Shown one piece after another: positions 46,906 through 59,370 of a stretch of DNA of 64,000 nt. The first letter of the stretch is position 1, and each line of letters begins with the position of its first letter. The notes under the pieces were generated by a model. The model did not search any database. It was not told the origin of the DNA and saw nothing but the letters and a program-made list of their open reading frames with translations. This stretch comes from Brugia malayi (lineage: Eukaryota; Nematoda; Chromadorea; Rhabditida; Onchocercidae). The translations under genes and the position numbers were made by a program. The stretch spans positions 1,054,001 to 1,118,000 of the forward strand of contig NW_025062478.1 in the NCBI RefSeq assembly GCF_000002995.4. The letters run 5' to 3'.

Positions 46906-49900
46906 ATTAATGAACGAATAAGTTATCCGAAAATGCTTTAAAATAAATTGATTATTCGAAAATATTACAGGAACTAATTACAAAAATTATTTGTAATTTG
47001 AAGAATTTACGTTTGTATTAAATTATATTATCCTATACTAAATCTATTTTCTATTATTTATATAAATTTTAATTTCAATTTCATTCTTTACATTTTGTAG
47101 GAAATTATTTAGGAAAAAAAAAAAAAACTTTTTTTTTTGCTTTTGCTACCTAAATAATGAAACGATTGTTTTATTTATGAATATATTTTTATCATTATTT
47201 ATTTTTATAACATTTTGTTTTTAATCTGATATTTTTATCATTGTTTTTACCTTCATTTATTTATTTAATTGTATTATTATTATTATTATTTTCATAATAT
47301 ATTTCAAATAATAGTTTATTTTCAGAATTATATTAACAAATAAATTGATTTATTAAATTAACTATGGTAAATAAAAAAACAAAAAAAAAAAAAACAAGAT
47401 TTCAGTTTATTTACTAAAATATTAAAATATAATTATTTGCAGCAATAATTTTTATCAGAAAAAAAAAAAACGATATGAAAAGGAAGAAGTTTCTTTCTTT
47501 TTTCAATGTTACCGATTCTTTTTCCATTTCTTATCATAAAAATCTGCAATGAATTTTTCATTTTTCTCAAAGAAAAATGAAAAATGAAATTCTCTATTGC
47601 GTTATGTTATGAATCATAAACTTGTTATACTGTAACTATAAAATAAAAAAAAAAAAAAATAAAATTATATTTTTTCAACTAAAATTTCTCATACAATTAT
47701 ATTTATTTATTCTACTATAATTTCAACGAATAATTGCTATCATTTGTATCGTAAATTACAAGGAAATCATTCATAAATTTTTTTTCAAAATTTTCTAAAA
47801 AAAAAAAAAAAAATTATCACATTCTGATAGATTAAAACTTATTAAATTTTTTTTTTGAAATTTTATTAAAAAATTAATAAATAAATTTCATATAGCATTT
47901 AATATAATACATATTTTATAATAAATTAGTTATTTAATTTAGTTTATCGATAATTTATGATATAATAATAGTGTAATAAATATCGTGAAAAACTTTTTAA
48001 ATAAAGGAAAAAAAAGAAATGAAAAGCACTTCTATAGCAATTGTATGTATCTCAAAGTAATTTTTTTTTTTGGGGGGAAAAAATTTAAATGAAATGAAAT
48101 TTTGAAATAATTTAAACGAAAACCTTATAGAAGACAATAAGAAAATAGAAGAGGAAAGGAAAAAGAAGAAAAGAAATAGGAAATATTTTTACTTATAAGA
48201 AATAATAATATTTTATTTTTTTAAACAAAATGAAACATTTTTACAATTTATTCATTTTAAGATAAAATACACTCATTCATTTATTAAAATACTTAATTAT
48301 GCGATCTTTTTGAATTACAAAAAAAAAAAATTCACAAAATGGTAGAAAAGAAATTTAAATTTTTTGAATTAAAAATGTTATAAAGAAAATTGCAAAAATT
48401 TATTATTCTAATATGATTAAAATGTTAAAAGATTAAAAACTTTTTTTAAAAAATAAAAGAAAAAATATTAAAAAAATGGGAGAAAAACAAAGAAAAAGAA
48501 AAGATGAAGAAATATTCAAAGTTTTGTTGCAAAAGTATGCTAAAGTATATGACGCAATGCAACAGTTAAATCTCACAAGTAATTCTTAAATATTACTTTA
48601 ACTTTTACCTTATTATAATTTCTAGTACATTTATCTTATTAAAATTTCTCTTACTTTTACCTTATCTTATGATTTTACTTAGCATAAGTAATGATAAATT
48701 CATAATGGAACAAAACACTATGATAAATGAAAATATAGTTTAAAATACTTCGAATTATCCAATGATAATAACCAATTTATGAATAAAGATCTATTCACTA
48801 TAATCTTATCTTTCTCATTTTTATCACTTTCTCCACTTTTCATCTCCCTCTCTCTCCTCCTCCCTCTCACTCTCTCTCTCTTTCGCAATTTTCAATTTAT
48901 TTAATTTAAATTAAAAATGAAAAAAATTCAATTTTGAAAATGTATTTTAATTCATAGTAAAAAATCAAAAAAAAAAAAAAAAAAAATTATGAAAAAATAT
49001 TTCTGTTTTTATGTGGAAAAATGAAATTTTTTCTTTCCTCCCTTCTTTAACTAACAACATTTTTTTTCTTTAACTTTTAAAACTTTAAACTTTAAACTTT
49101 AACAAATAAACTTTTAAACTTTAAATTTTAACTTTAAAAAAAAATTTCGTGTTAATTGGAAGACATTGTTTTTGGGTAAAAGAAAAGATTTTTAGAAATT
49201 CATCAAATACTGATGGTAAAAACTAGTTTTTATTTTTTCATTTCTTTTTGAATGATAAATAAAGACATGTAAATCCACCAAGAATCTTTCATCTTTTATT
49301 TATTTTCAAAAGAAAAAAAATATTGAACTTTTTATAATTAACTATGCTTTTTCTTTTCCCATCATTTATTTTTAATAATTTTTTCTATTTATTTTTTTTT
49401 TATTTTTATGAAGAAATGAAATTTAGACATTAAAGAAAGTTATTGTTTACTTCATTGCTTTAAATTAATCCTTACTGTATAGTTTTTGATATATAAATTA
49501 AAAGAAAAATTAAGAAAATTATTTTTATTAAAAAAAAAAAAAAATTACTAAAATTGCAATGTTATCTAATTTATGCTTATAATTAATTAATTAAAGGAAA
49601 AAAGAAAAAAAAAAAACGATTGCACATTGAATAATAAATTATTTTATTTGAAGTTATTTTGATAGTACATAATACACAAAATTAAAACTTTTTTAAAGTT
49701 TTTTAAAAAAAAAAACTCTCTTTAAATAAAAATTTTTTTAGTAATAAAAAGCTAAAATAAATTCGATATTTCCAGAAAAAAAAAATCAATAATTTATAAG
49801 TTTAAATATACGCAGAAAAATTTTAACTTCTTTTTTTAAAAAATAAAAAATCTAACAATTAGTAATTTTTTTTAGCAGGCAAAAAAAGAAAAAAAAACAA

Positions 49901-50100
49901 AATGATAAAATAATAAAAATTAAAATAATAGAAAAAATGAATGAATAAATTATTTAGCAAATAAGAAGCAAAAATGATAGAATGCAATAATAAAAAAAAT
50001 AAGAGCAAAAGTTATGGGACAATTTTTAAGTGTCATTGTCAAACAGTGAAGAAAATGTCACCAATGCATCTAAATGTAGAATATTTGCTATGAATAACTG

Positions 50101-50122
50101 ATTGGTTGATCGATTGATCGAT

Positions 50123-50152
<30 letters not shown>
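50101..50152. repeat. TGAT/CGAT tetranucleotide microsatellite
   Basis: TTGATCGATTGATCGATCGA followed by about eight TTGA units. CT-rich microsatellite sequence follows from about 50309 to 50400. Confidence 0.92.
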
Positions 50153-50154
<2 letters not shown>

Positions 50155-50539
50155 AATTAGCCGTAATTCGTTGTGTCTAACAAACCACATTCGTTGAAAA
50201 GTTTCACAAATGAATTTCTTCACATCTTTCTTTTTTTTTTTTTTTTTGGTTATTTTTTTCTCTTTTCTCAGCATCTTAAAATTATTTCCACGTATCTTTC
50301 TTTTTTTTTTAATTCTCTCTCTCTCTCTCTCTCTTTCCCTCTCTCTCACTTATTCTTTTTCTCTTTCTCTCCCTCTCTCTATCTTGCTCTCCTTCATTTT
50401 AATGATGAAAAAAGAAAGAAATTATATTCTTGGAGAGGAAAAAAAAAAGAATTGAACTTTGATAAAATTAGAATTGATGGAAGACATTGATTTTGCTAAT
50501 TATATATATAATATAGAGGGAGCAAAAAAAAGATTAATG

Positions 50540-50577
50540 CATGCTGCAATAATTTGAGCATGCATGCATGCATGCAG
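50540..50577. repeat. Alternating GCAT tract
   Basis: GCATGCATGCATGCATGCAG and nearby TGCATGCTGCAATAATTTGAG. This alternating purine/pyrimidine sequence is self-complementary and could extrude a cruciform or adopt Z-form. Confidence 0.8.
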
Positions 50578-52114
50578 TATTTATATGCAAGTATACAACA
50601 CATAGATGTATGTAAATTTGAAATATTTATTGAAAAAAAAAAACTTTTATGTGATTGTTTTTGTTTATTTGTTTGTTTGTTTATTTATTCATTTCATTGT
50701 AAATATAATTTGATGCTGTTCAAATAGGAATATAAAAATTTCCAATAAATTTCATTTTTATTTTTTTTTTTTTCTTTTCTCTTCAATCACGATAAATTAA
50801 AAGTTCAAAGTTCAACAAAAATTAAAAAAAAAAAAAAAAAAAGAGGCTAAAAATGTATCAAATAGTTTTTTTTTAAATTGAAAGTGAAAAAGGAAAAATA
50901 AAAACAAAAGTTTAATTTAAAATTTTTAAATTGAATAAGTGTATCTAATCACCTATTTGTTTTATCCAAAAAATTATTCAAAAAAAAAAAAACGAAAAGT
51001 TCAGAAAAAAAAGTGTTCGTCCTTCACAATTTTTTGTTTGCCTTTTTTTTTAAAAAAATGAAATTTTGTAAACACCACGATAAATATTTATAAAAAAAAA
51101 AAAAAAAAAAAAACAATTTGAAAAATATTTTGTTACAAATTAATTAATGTTTCTTCTTTTCATTTTCAATACAAAATTTTACTAACATTTTTATTTCATT
51201 TATAAATGTCATAAATTCATTCATTCAATTTTGCTATTAATACAAATATTTTAATTTTCTCAAAAAAAAAAAAAAACTTACATTTATCTTTGCAATAACT
51301 TTTACAGTTAAAATGAAAAAAATTTCTTCTCCAAATTCAATTTATTCTTTTTGTGACGAAAAAAAAAATTTTTTTTTTTTCATATTTAAAATTAGAATTC
51401 AGTTTTATCATCCATTGATAGAAATTAATTTATGAAAAAAGGAATGAAATGAAATAAATTTTTATTATAAATAAACAACTTCATCATTTTTAGCAAAAAA
51501 CTTCTTTGTCTCCTATTTTGATCATTTCATTTAGTAAATTAAATTTTTTTGTTATAAAATTTTACACGAATATTTGAACAAACTAATTACATCTCATCGT
51601 AATAGAATTAAATAATTGCTCTAAAAACGAAAAAAAAAAACAAAGAATATATATAAAATTTAAAAAAAATAAATAAATATAAAATTAAAAAAAAAAGTAT
51701 TTCCTTTACTTATCACAAAACTAATATTTCTAATATTTGCTGCTTAATTTTAATTTTAAATCAAAAATTTGCACATTATTAATTTAAATCATTTTTGCTT
51801 TTTTTTTTCCTTTTATTTTTTGCTTTCTAAAATTATTAGTTTTCATAAATAATAAATGAATGATTGAATTAGAGTTGAGTAAATAATTAAAATATAAATA
51901 TTATTATAATATTTCTAGAAAATATGCGATAAACAAACAAATAATAGAATTTATGTTCATAACAAATAACATTTCATTGAATAAAAATAAATATAATTGA
52001 AAATTACAAGTAATTTTTCATAAATAATAGATTTATTATAAATAATCCACTAAATTTTAGATGCAAATTTTAGTAAAATAATTAATTGAAAAATGTCACT
52101 AAAATAAGTAACAT

Positions 52115-52484
52115 TATGTTATTATTATTATTATTATGTATTATTATCATCATCATTAGTATTATCGCTGTTATTATTATCGTTATTATTATTATTATTA
52201 TCACTTATTATTATTAGTATTATTATTATTATCATCATCACTTATTATTATTATTATTGTTATTATCATTATCACTATCATCTAACATTATTATTATCAT
52301 TGTTAAAATTTCATTTCATTGAAAAATGTCACTTAAATAAGTAGCATATCATTATCGTTATTAACACACAATAGTATTAATGATTAAAATTATCATTATT
52401 TTTTATTATTATTATCACTGTCATTATTATCATCACTATCATTTATTATTATTATTGTAATTATTATTATTATTATTATTATTA

Positions 52485-52532
<48 letters not shown>

Positions 52533-52537
52533 CATTA
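52115..52537. repeat. ATT/ATC trinucleotide field
   Basis: Long degenerate ATT and ATC arrays. A roughly 20-bp sequence around GAAAAATGTCACTTAAATAA repeats a piece seen just upstream at about 52089. The last 70 bp are nearly pure ATT. Confidence 0.93.
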
Positions 52538-53093
52538 TTGTACTAAATATTATATTTCCAAATTAGGAATAAACATAAGTGAAGAAAATTCGTAGCACTA
52601 AACGATAATATATTTGTGTCCTTGATTAACACAATGTTTAAATGAAATTCACCTAACATTTCAAATACTCAATAAAATTTGCTACAACAAATTTAATTTA
52701 CTAAAATTATAAATACATTCAAATTTCTACACTTTTTTCTTTGCTGAATTATTAATTTTCCATAATGAAAAATTTCCTTCTACTTTTTATATTACAATAA
52801 ATAGAAATTTAATTATAAAAGATTAATAATTTAAATATTGAAAAGTAATAAAATAATAGTAATAATGAAAAAAAAAAAAAAAGAGGAAAGAATTAACTTA
52901 TAAAAGGCAATAAAAAAAAGAAAGCAAAAGTAGGAGAAAATATTATAAAAAAAAGATATTTTCAGTTTAATATTATATATAAACCTAAAGGTAACATTAT
53001 AAATTTTCATTTAAAAGCATTTACAAAATAGAATTGGAGATCCGATTGAATAGATAAAACGATACGCATATCATTATTTACAATCTTGAAGTA

Positions 53094-53111
53094 TCCGTTA
53101 TAAATAACGGA
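53094..53111. other. Perfect short hairpin TCCGTTA-TAAA-TAACGGA
   Basis: Seven-base perfect arms with a four-base loop in an otherwise unannotated intergenic stretch. No function assigned. Confidence 0.75.
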
Positions 53112-54664
53112 AGTGAAAGAGGAAATAACTATATGATATTATCAGAATGTTGATAATAATTAATTTAAATCTTTTAACATTAACATTCCATTCTTTATTA
53201 TTTATTTATTCATTCTTATTTCAAAAATATTTCAAGTTGATTGAATTAAACTAATAGAAAATATTTCATTTAATTATATTTATCATTCTATATGGTTATC
53301 TTTTTTAAATACCAAAAAAAAAAAAAAAAAAAACAAAGTGTTATGAAATAAACAAATCGTCATTATCACTACTATCACTTCTACTACTACTACTTTTCTT
53401 CTTCTTTATCAAATATATTCTTTCATAATATCGGTATTTCTTTGATGTCTTTTTTTCCTATAAAAATGTCCTAATTTATATTTGGTATAGCATATTTCTA
53501 TCTGCTGTAATTACTTCATTCAGTTATGGTCTATTAAAATAGACAATTACTAAAACCAATGTGAATTGTTTTCAGTATCAGTTAATTAGAGCATTTTCAG
53601 CAGATGATAAATAATTGAATTCAATTGATAAATCATCACTGATATAGAAATTTCATTGATCATTTAAAAAAAAAAAAAGAAAAAAAAAGAACATGGAGTC
53701 ATCTCCACAGGATTATTTGTTAATATGCTCTCGATTTTTTCTTTTTTTAAAGAAAAAAAAAACCAAAAATGGAAAGATAAAAATGATTACTTTAGTTATT
53801 TAACAAAATTTGAATAAAATGATAAGAAATGAATGAATATATCTCAAATTAGTAGTACAAAATAAATCAAGAAATATGACTTCAATTTATCAAAGTAACA
53901 GAAATAACAAAATGTAACACAGTGGAATTAATATAATTTCATAGAGAAACAAATACTGCTGTTATCTTATAAAATAAGAAGCAGTGAATTGAAAAAATTG
54001 TACCAGATGCTAAAATTTTAATGAAATTTGGAAAGTAAAATTTGATATCTTTCACTGCTATAAAAACATCAGAATTGTAGTAGAATATCTTGAAAAGGGC
54101 TTCCACTTTCATCAAAATGACATTGCACCCGAAATATAATAAATGAAATTTGAACTTTGCTTCTCATTATTCGGTTTAATTTATCTCTGACAGAAAAAAA
54201 AAAAAACTGAATGAGTGAATGGGTGTTTGTTTTAAGCCAAAAAACTCATGTAGAAACAAATTTTTTCTAGAAAATTTTCTTTTTTTTTTTTTGCTCTCTC
54301 ATGTCCCTTCCAAACTTGAAGCTGACCAATATTCTCGTCCAATATTTCATATATACATTAGAAAAAAAGAAAAAATTACAATTTACAGCACCAAATTCAT
54401 ACAACAATTTGAAAAATATATGACTCTTATACATCTGTGATGCATAAACGACAATATGATCAAAACATTTGACCAAGAATTTTTATACCTAATAAATACT
54501 TGTGAAAATCATTAGGCTATAATAATTCAAAAATTTTCTCTTCTATAATTCGAAAAATTTCTCTTCTATTCGTTAACTGCATTCAAATGTTGAGGAAGGG
54601 AAATTGTACTTTTTGTTTAATCAAACAAAACAAGAAATTTCGCACGTACATATGTTACATTAAT

Positions 54665-57600
54665 CTAAAGTGCTGCTGCCAAATTATCGTAAATTTCTCT
54701 TTCGGCTTCACTCAATTTATCAAATTTCTTCCGCAGTCTTTTTTCTCGTTTTTCGGGTTCCAAATCAACATATCTGAAAAGGAGTTAAATTTCATATACA
54801 TATAAATAAAAAAATAATCACATACATATAAATAAGGAAGAAATGAAAACAAACCATTAAAATTCTCTCTACTTTATAAATAAGTCAGTCAGGTTGATAT
54901 TACTTTCGAATAGAAAATTAAACTACTACAAGCAGCATTAAGGAGTTTTCACAATCTCTTATTAGAGAATACTTTCAGAGTGTAAAAATCTCAGCATATT
55001 TACCAAACATAGCTTTAAGCCACTTCATAACTTACTTATTAGCCATACTGATTGCAAAGAGATCGAAGGCTGTTTTCGGTCCTTTCTTCTTAACGGATTT
55101 TCTGTTGCTATTATTAGTTTTCATCCCTTTTGATTTACTTATCTAAACTTAAAAAGTCATTTTAATATCCCACTAAAATATTTCATTATGAAATTGGCAC
55201 TTTAATGTAAATAATAACCGCTGATCAGTATAAAAAAACAATGAATGAAATCATTAAACAGCGATGGGAGTACTTATAAATTACATCAAATGTGTAAATA
55301 TAAGATCAATAAGTAACGGATGTAAAAAACATATTTAATCAAAATTTTGCTTAGAAAAAATAAAAAAATTTACGGCTTTCTGCGCAATCGAAATTGCATT
55401 ATCCACATAATTTCGATGTGCTAGCGTTAATTCTTGGTGTGTTTCTCTAAAAAGAGAAGAAAACATTGAAGATCGCAAGTGACAAAATCGATGAGAACAT
55501 AGATTATAATTACAATTCACTTAAATAGAGTTCAAAAGATTTACCTGTAAGCATGCAAATTTGACAAGTATTTTTCCATTAATTGTAAAGCTTCCTTTTT
55601 TGCTTCTGCTTTTTCAGCTGCATTCGACTCATTATTCCAGAATGCACTTACATCCTAAAAAGAATTACAACTAATACGCGCTTACATTTTAAAAACACCT
55701 ACACGAACCTAAGCTGTACCTAAAATCCTTTAATTATCAAGACTTAAATGTTTTTAAAAGTTCATATTCCATTCTACAATAACAGAAAGACATCACGTGA
55801 GACAGTTTTTATTCCTTACTTACCCTGTTTTTTTATTCTCTCTATGCTAGTCATTATAAGACAATGCTACTACACTGTAATTCTAAAATCTGAATTTCAC
55901 AATAAATTTATAAAGAATTTATAAAAGAGTTCATTCCAAAATCTAAATACTTCCTCTAAAAACATTCGAACACTCCAAATACTTCCACTTTTCTACAAAA
56001 CACCATAAATGTTTACCTTGAAATTTCAGTTGTTTTCATTGTACAAATTTAGAAGCTATTCACGGATTTAAGAGATCAGAAAAACATACCAAAATGATAA
56101 AAAACTTACCGATGAGAATCTGCTATGTCCTGCTTTTCGCATAAATATTGAAAAAGCATTTGGTGGTTTTTTAGGAAATGTTGGATCCATTGTAATACTA
56201 TGACCTTCTTCCAAGAACGCATGCAACAACTTAAAGAATTTCTATATATATAATAAATTTCTCAAGAGAAAGATGCTTTGTTTAGTTTAACATGTCATAT
56301 TCATTGCATTTAACTTGCTTCTTGCTTTTTAGGCATTTTCGGAATCAGAAAGATACAAGAGGGAAAGTATCGTTGAAAAATGAGTCGTATTTCAATTTAT
56401 ATTATTCAATTGAAATTTAACATTAAACTTTGACAAGTAACTCGAAACATCAGCTGAACTGTCTTTCATACAGTATAATATTACTGGACAAAGTTTAATG
56501 CATTGACTAAATTATTGCAAATTTCATTGAAATTATAAAACCTAACTAACCTCAAGGGCAGTGGGTACTGTCATCGATGACAATAATGTTGCTTCTTTCA
56601 AACACCTGCGTAAGTCGATCTTGAGCATTCTAAAAGTTTCATGTTTGCTTTAGGTGCATAAAAAATTTTGTATTTGTTTCTTGTTTTGTTTTATTTTGAA
56701 TTGTCTTTGTTCTCTATTTGGTTTAAATCGAAAACAGAAGATGCAGCATATATGTTTAAAACTGGCCAAACTGATTAAGAAATCTCTAATTCATGAAAAA
56801 CGAGATTAGCGTGTCGTAAAGGTTTTATTATTTGAAATGATCGCCTTTTGCCTTAAATTAAATCATTTAAGTGAGAAAAAACTTCAATGTAAGCCATGAT
56901 TATGAACTGTTATTAAATCCAGAAGTGATAATTAAGAATACAAATTGGAAGAATAGCCGAAATTGAAGAATTTACTCTTTAGTTCCTCCTGGTGGCATAT
57001 CAATATCATCAAAATCGTTGAATCCCAAAAATTTTTTCGACAAGATTTTCTTTTTTTGTTGCACCTTTGTTCTTAATTCCTGAAGATTTGTACTGTAGGA
57101 ATGATTAAAGTGAAGTGCTAATTGAAGTGTTGCTCCGTACGAAGGATTTTGTAATTTCTTAAACCTAACATGAATTTAAAACATAAGGTTTGATTAAGCA
57201 CAACAACTTAACGAATTTATCACTCTTCAACAGAGTGTGGATTATACTTTTTTATGAAATGATGAGACTTGACCGGAAAATTTATGAATATGAACTTGTA
57301 CTTCATAAAATGGATTTATAACATAATTCAATAAAAACATATGTACCTCGACAATTTTTGCAATTTGACTAGGAGAAAAATGAAGATCTACTGAGGATGA
57401 CTGAGCGCTTTCTATATCGTCACTGGCATCCGATGCTGACTGGAAAAAAAAATCGCATATATAAGAAAACAATGACATATTTCAGTGGTTCAATGGTAAC
57501 TTCAGCGGTTACGGAGTAAAGTTCGATGGAAATACAATCTATAACTTTATTAAAAAACTGAAGTGAACTGATTTTTTTTTTTTTTGATTCTTGCTGATAC

Positions 57601-57892
57601 AATAAAAATTACCGTAACATCTAAAACAATGATATACAGTCGTAGATAAAATAAAGCCATTTTTTTTTTTTTTTTTTTTTTTTTACCGTGTAATACTTTT
57701 TTAATGCTAGTATGATTAATCAATAATAAATTACTCAATAAAACCCACTTCCTTGACGATTTTCTTCTGTACCTTTGCTTCCTTTAGAACAATTGGTCCA
57801 GAAACTTTCCTTTTATTACTGTTCCGATTCATACTGTTATGTAATGGTGAGACAATATCTTGCCATTCCGTAATACCACCTGATATATCCAT
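54665..57892 (-). CDS. Tandem HMG-box protein, UBF-like
   Basis: Nine exons join in frame: 57749-57892, 57347-57439, 56976-57157, 56551-56629, 56110-56241, 55545-55654, 55374-55446, 55036-55142 and 54665-54773, giving 342 residues. The N-terminal half is polar with a Ser/Asp-rich patch near 49-63 and a lysine-rich helix near 105-120. HMG box 1 spans about 189-250: FPKKPPNAFSIFM opens it, FW is at 215-216, and it ends in a basic/acidic helix. HMG box 2 begins about 292 with GPKTAFDLF and stops at the C terminus after EREIYDNL, so its third helix is short. Box 1 preceded by a helical segment and FPKKP, with an LHAYRETH end, resembles the start of the RNA polymerase I factor UBF. I infer a nuclear DNA-binding role. 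Alternatives are another HMGB- or TFAM-type protein. The exon-3 acceptor is non-ideal (TTTAAG), chosen for phase. Confidence 0.8.
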
Positions 57893-57905
57893 TAAAATAA
57901 TCAAT

Positions 57906-57915
57906 ACTGCAAAAT
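57906..57915 (-). promoter_or_regulatory. Acceptor before the HMG-box gene start
   Basis: The minus strand reads TTTTGCAG followed by 14 bases of leader and the ATG at 57892. As for the synthase gene, this may be a trans-splice site or a 5' intron acceptor. Confidence 0.45.
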
Positions 57916-59169
57916 TAGATAAGTAATCGAGCACCAAATATGAAATACTTAAGTGAAAACAGAAGTGACAAATAATTAATTGCATGATGTACATTTAAGT
58001 GCAACACGCAAACATTAATCACAACAATCACTAGGGTTTAAAATTCTAAATGGTGAGTAATAAAGCATATAATCTACAGTACGCAATAAATATATGGCTG
58101 AACGCATAAGTAACAAACGATTAATTAGTCAAATTAACAGGCAGTATATAAATGCTGCCAAAATGTATCAACGATTTTATGACCTTAAAGCTATATGTAA
58201 AAATAGAAACCAGTAAAATGCAAATGTCGACTTGTCGCAAAAGCAAAACAAGTAAGAAATTAATCTAAATTAAGAGATACACAATTATCATTGACATCCA
58301 AATTGATAATTCCAAAAGCCATAAAGTGCCAATGAAATGAATGAATTGCAATGAAAGACAAATTAAACAATAGAAACTCAAATTCACTTTCTCTAATCAT
58401 TTTCAATTGGTCCAAAACTAATGTTCAAGTCGAGTGAATACAATATTTTCAAAGAATTCTTGTGAATAATTCAATACATAACTTTGCATTTTTTAGTTTA
58501 CTCAAAATTTCTGACAAATCTTAAAATCTCTGATGATATCCTTTTTCCTACCTGGAGGAAACTACCTGAGTTGTTCTTTTACTTCTCTGAGATGGAATTA
58601 AGCGACTGCCAATGATAAACCTGTGACAAGCAATGATAGAAGATAAAAACAAATCAAATCAAACATTCCCGAGAATACTCGCTTTTACCCATCCTCCTAA
58701 AACGAAACAATATCAACATTTCACGGGACGCTCGCGGTCCATTAAATCCCAAATCCCTAACTGGATTATATTTGTATATTCACCTCATTGTATGCAATTC
58801 TCCGTAATGTTCGTAGTTGTCTGGATGTCTCGTTAATTTATATGCTATTTTCACGTCCGGAACGGATTGCTTCTCGTATAATTCCGAAAAAAGGATTTCT
58901 CATATAACCTTGTGTATTTCCGAAAATGATAAGGAATACGCCATTACTGGATACGGTTTTATTACTGGCAAATTATCTGGTGGAGAAGTTACACCACTTT
59001 TAACTATTCCGTAAATATTACGAATTTACACCGCTTTCAATCATTATCTAGTAATTAACCGGAAATTTGGATTATCTTGAGCAGGACTTGTATATTCTTA
59101 GTCAGTATTCCGGAATTCATCCTTTTAATTCTGGTTAATATGAAAGAAGGATTTTGTTTAGGATCCAGA

Positions 59170-59370
59170 ATTTTGTATTAACTCTAGAAACATATTTCAG
59201 CATGTTAGCTCTAAAGAAATATTTCAGGATTTGTACTAGCTCTAGAAAAATATTTCAGGATTTGTACCAGCTCTAGAAAAATATTTTAGGATAATTTACT
59301 ACCTCTAAAGAGATATTTCAGGATTTGTGCTAGCTCTAAAGAGATATTTCAGGATTTATGTTAGCAAATA
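59170..59370. repeat. 31-bp repeat (TCTAGAAAAATATTTCAGGA)
   Basis: About six imperfect units of 27-31 bp, each containing AGCTCTAGAAAAATATTTC and AGGATTTGTACT variants. It lies about 1.3 kb upstream of the HMG-box gene start. Confidence 0.88.

Larger units (their letters stand above)
43155..54664. other. 11-kb gene-poor interval
   Basis: No convincing exon was found. The interval holds several repeat fields annotated separately, CT-rich tracts around 48840-48890 and 50309-50400, and many homopolymers. A frame at 44735-44929 (+) is Lys/Ile/Asn-rich and is probably chance. Confidence 0.55.

Noticed and set aside
50026..50490. Arg/Glu-repeat and Ser/Leu-rich frames on opposite strands
   Set aside because: They translate a CT/GA microsatellite and the neighbouring TTGA array.
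54219..54476. Overlapping 70-codon frames on both strands just downstream of the HMG-box gene
   Set aside because: They do not match any domain and lie in the likely 3' flank; no acceptor leads into either in phase with the gene.
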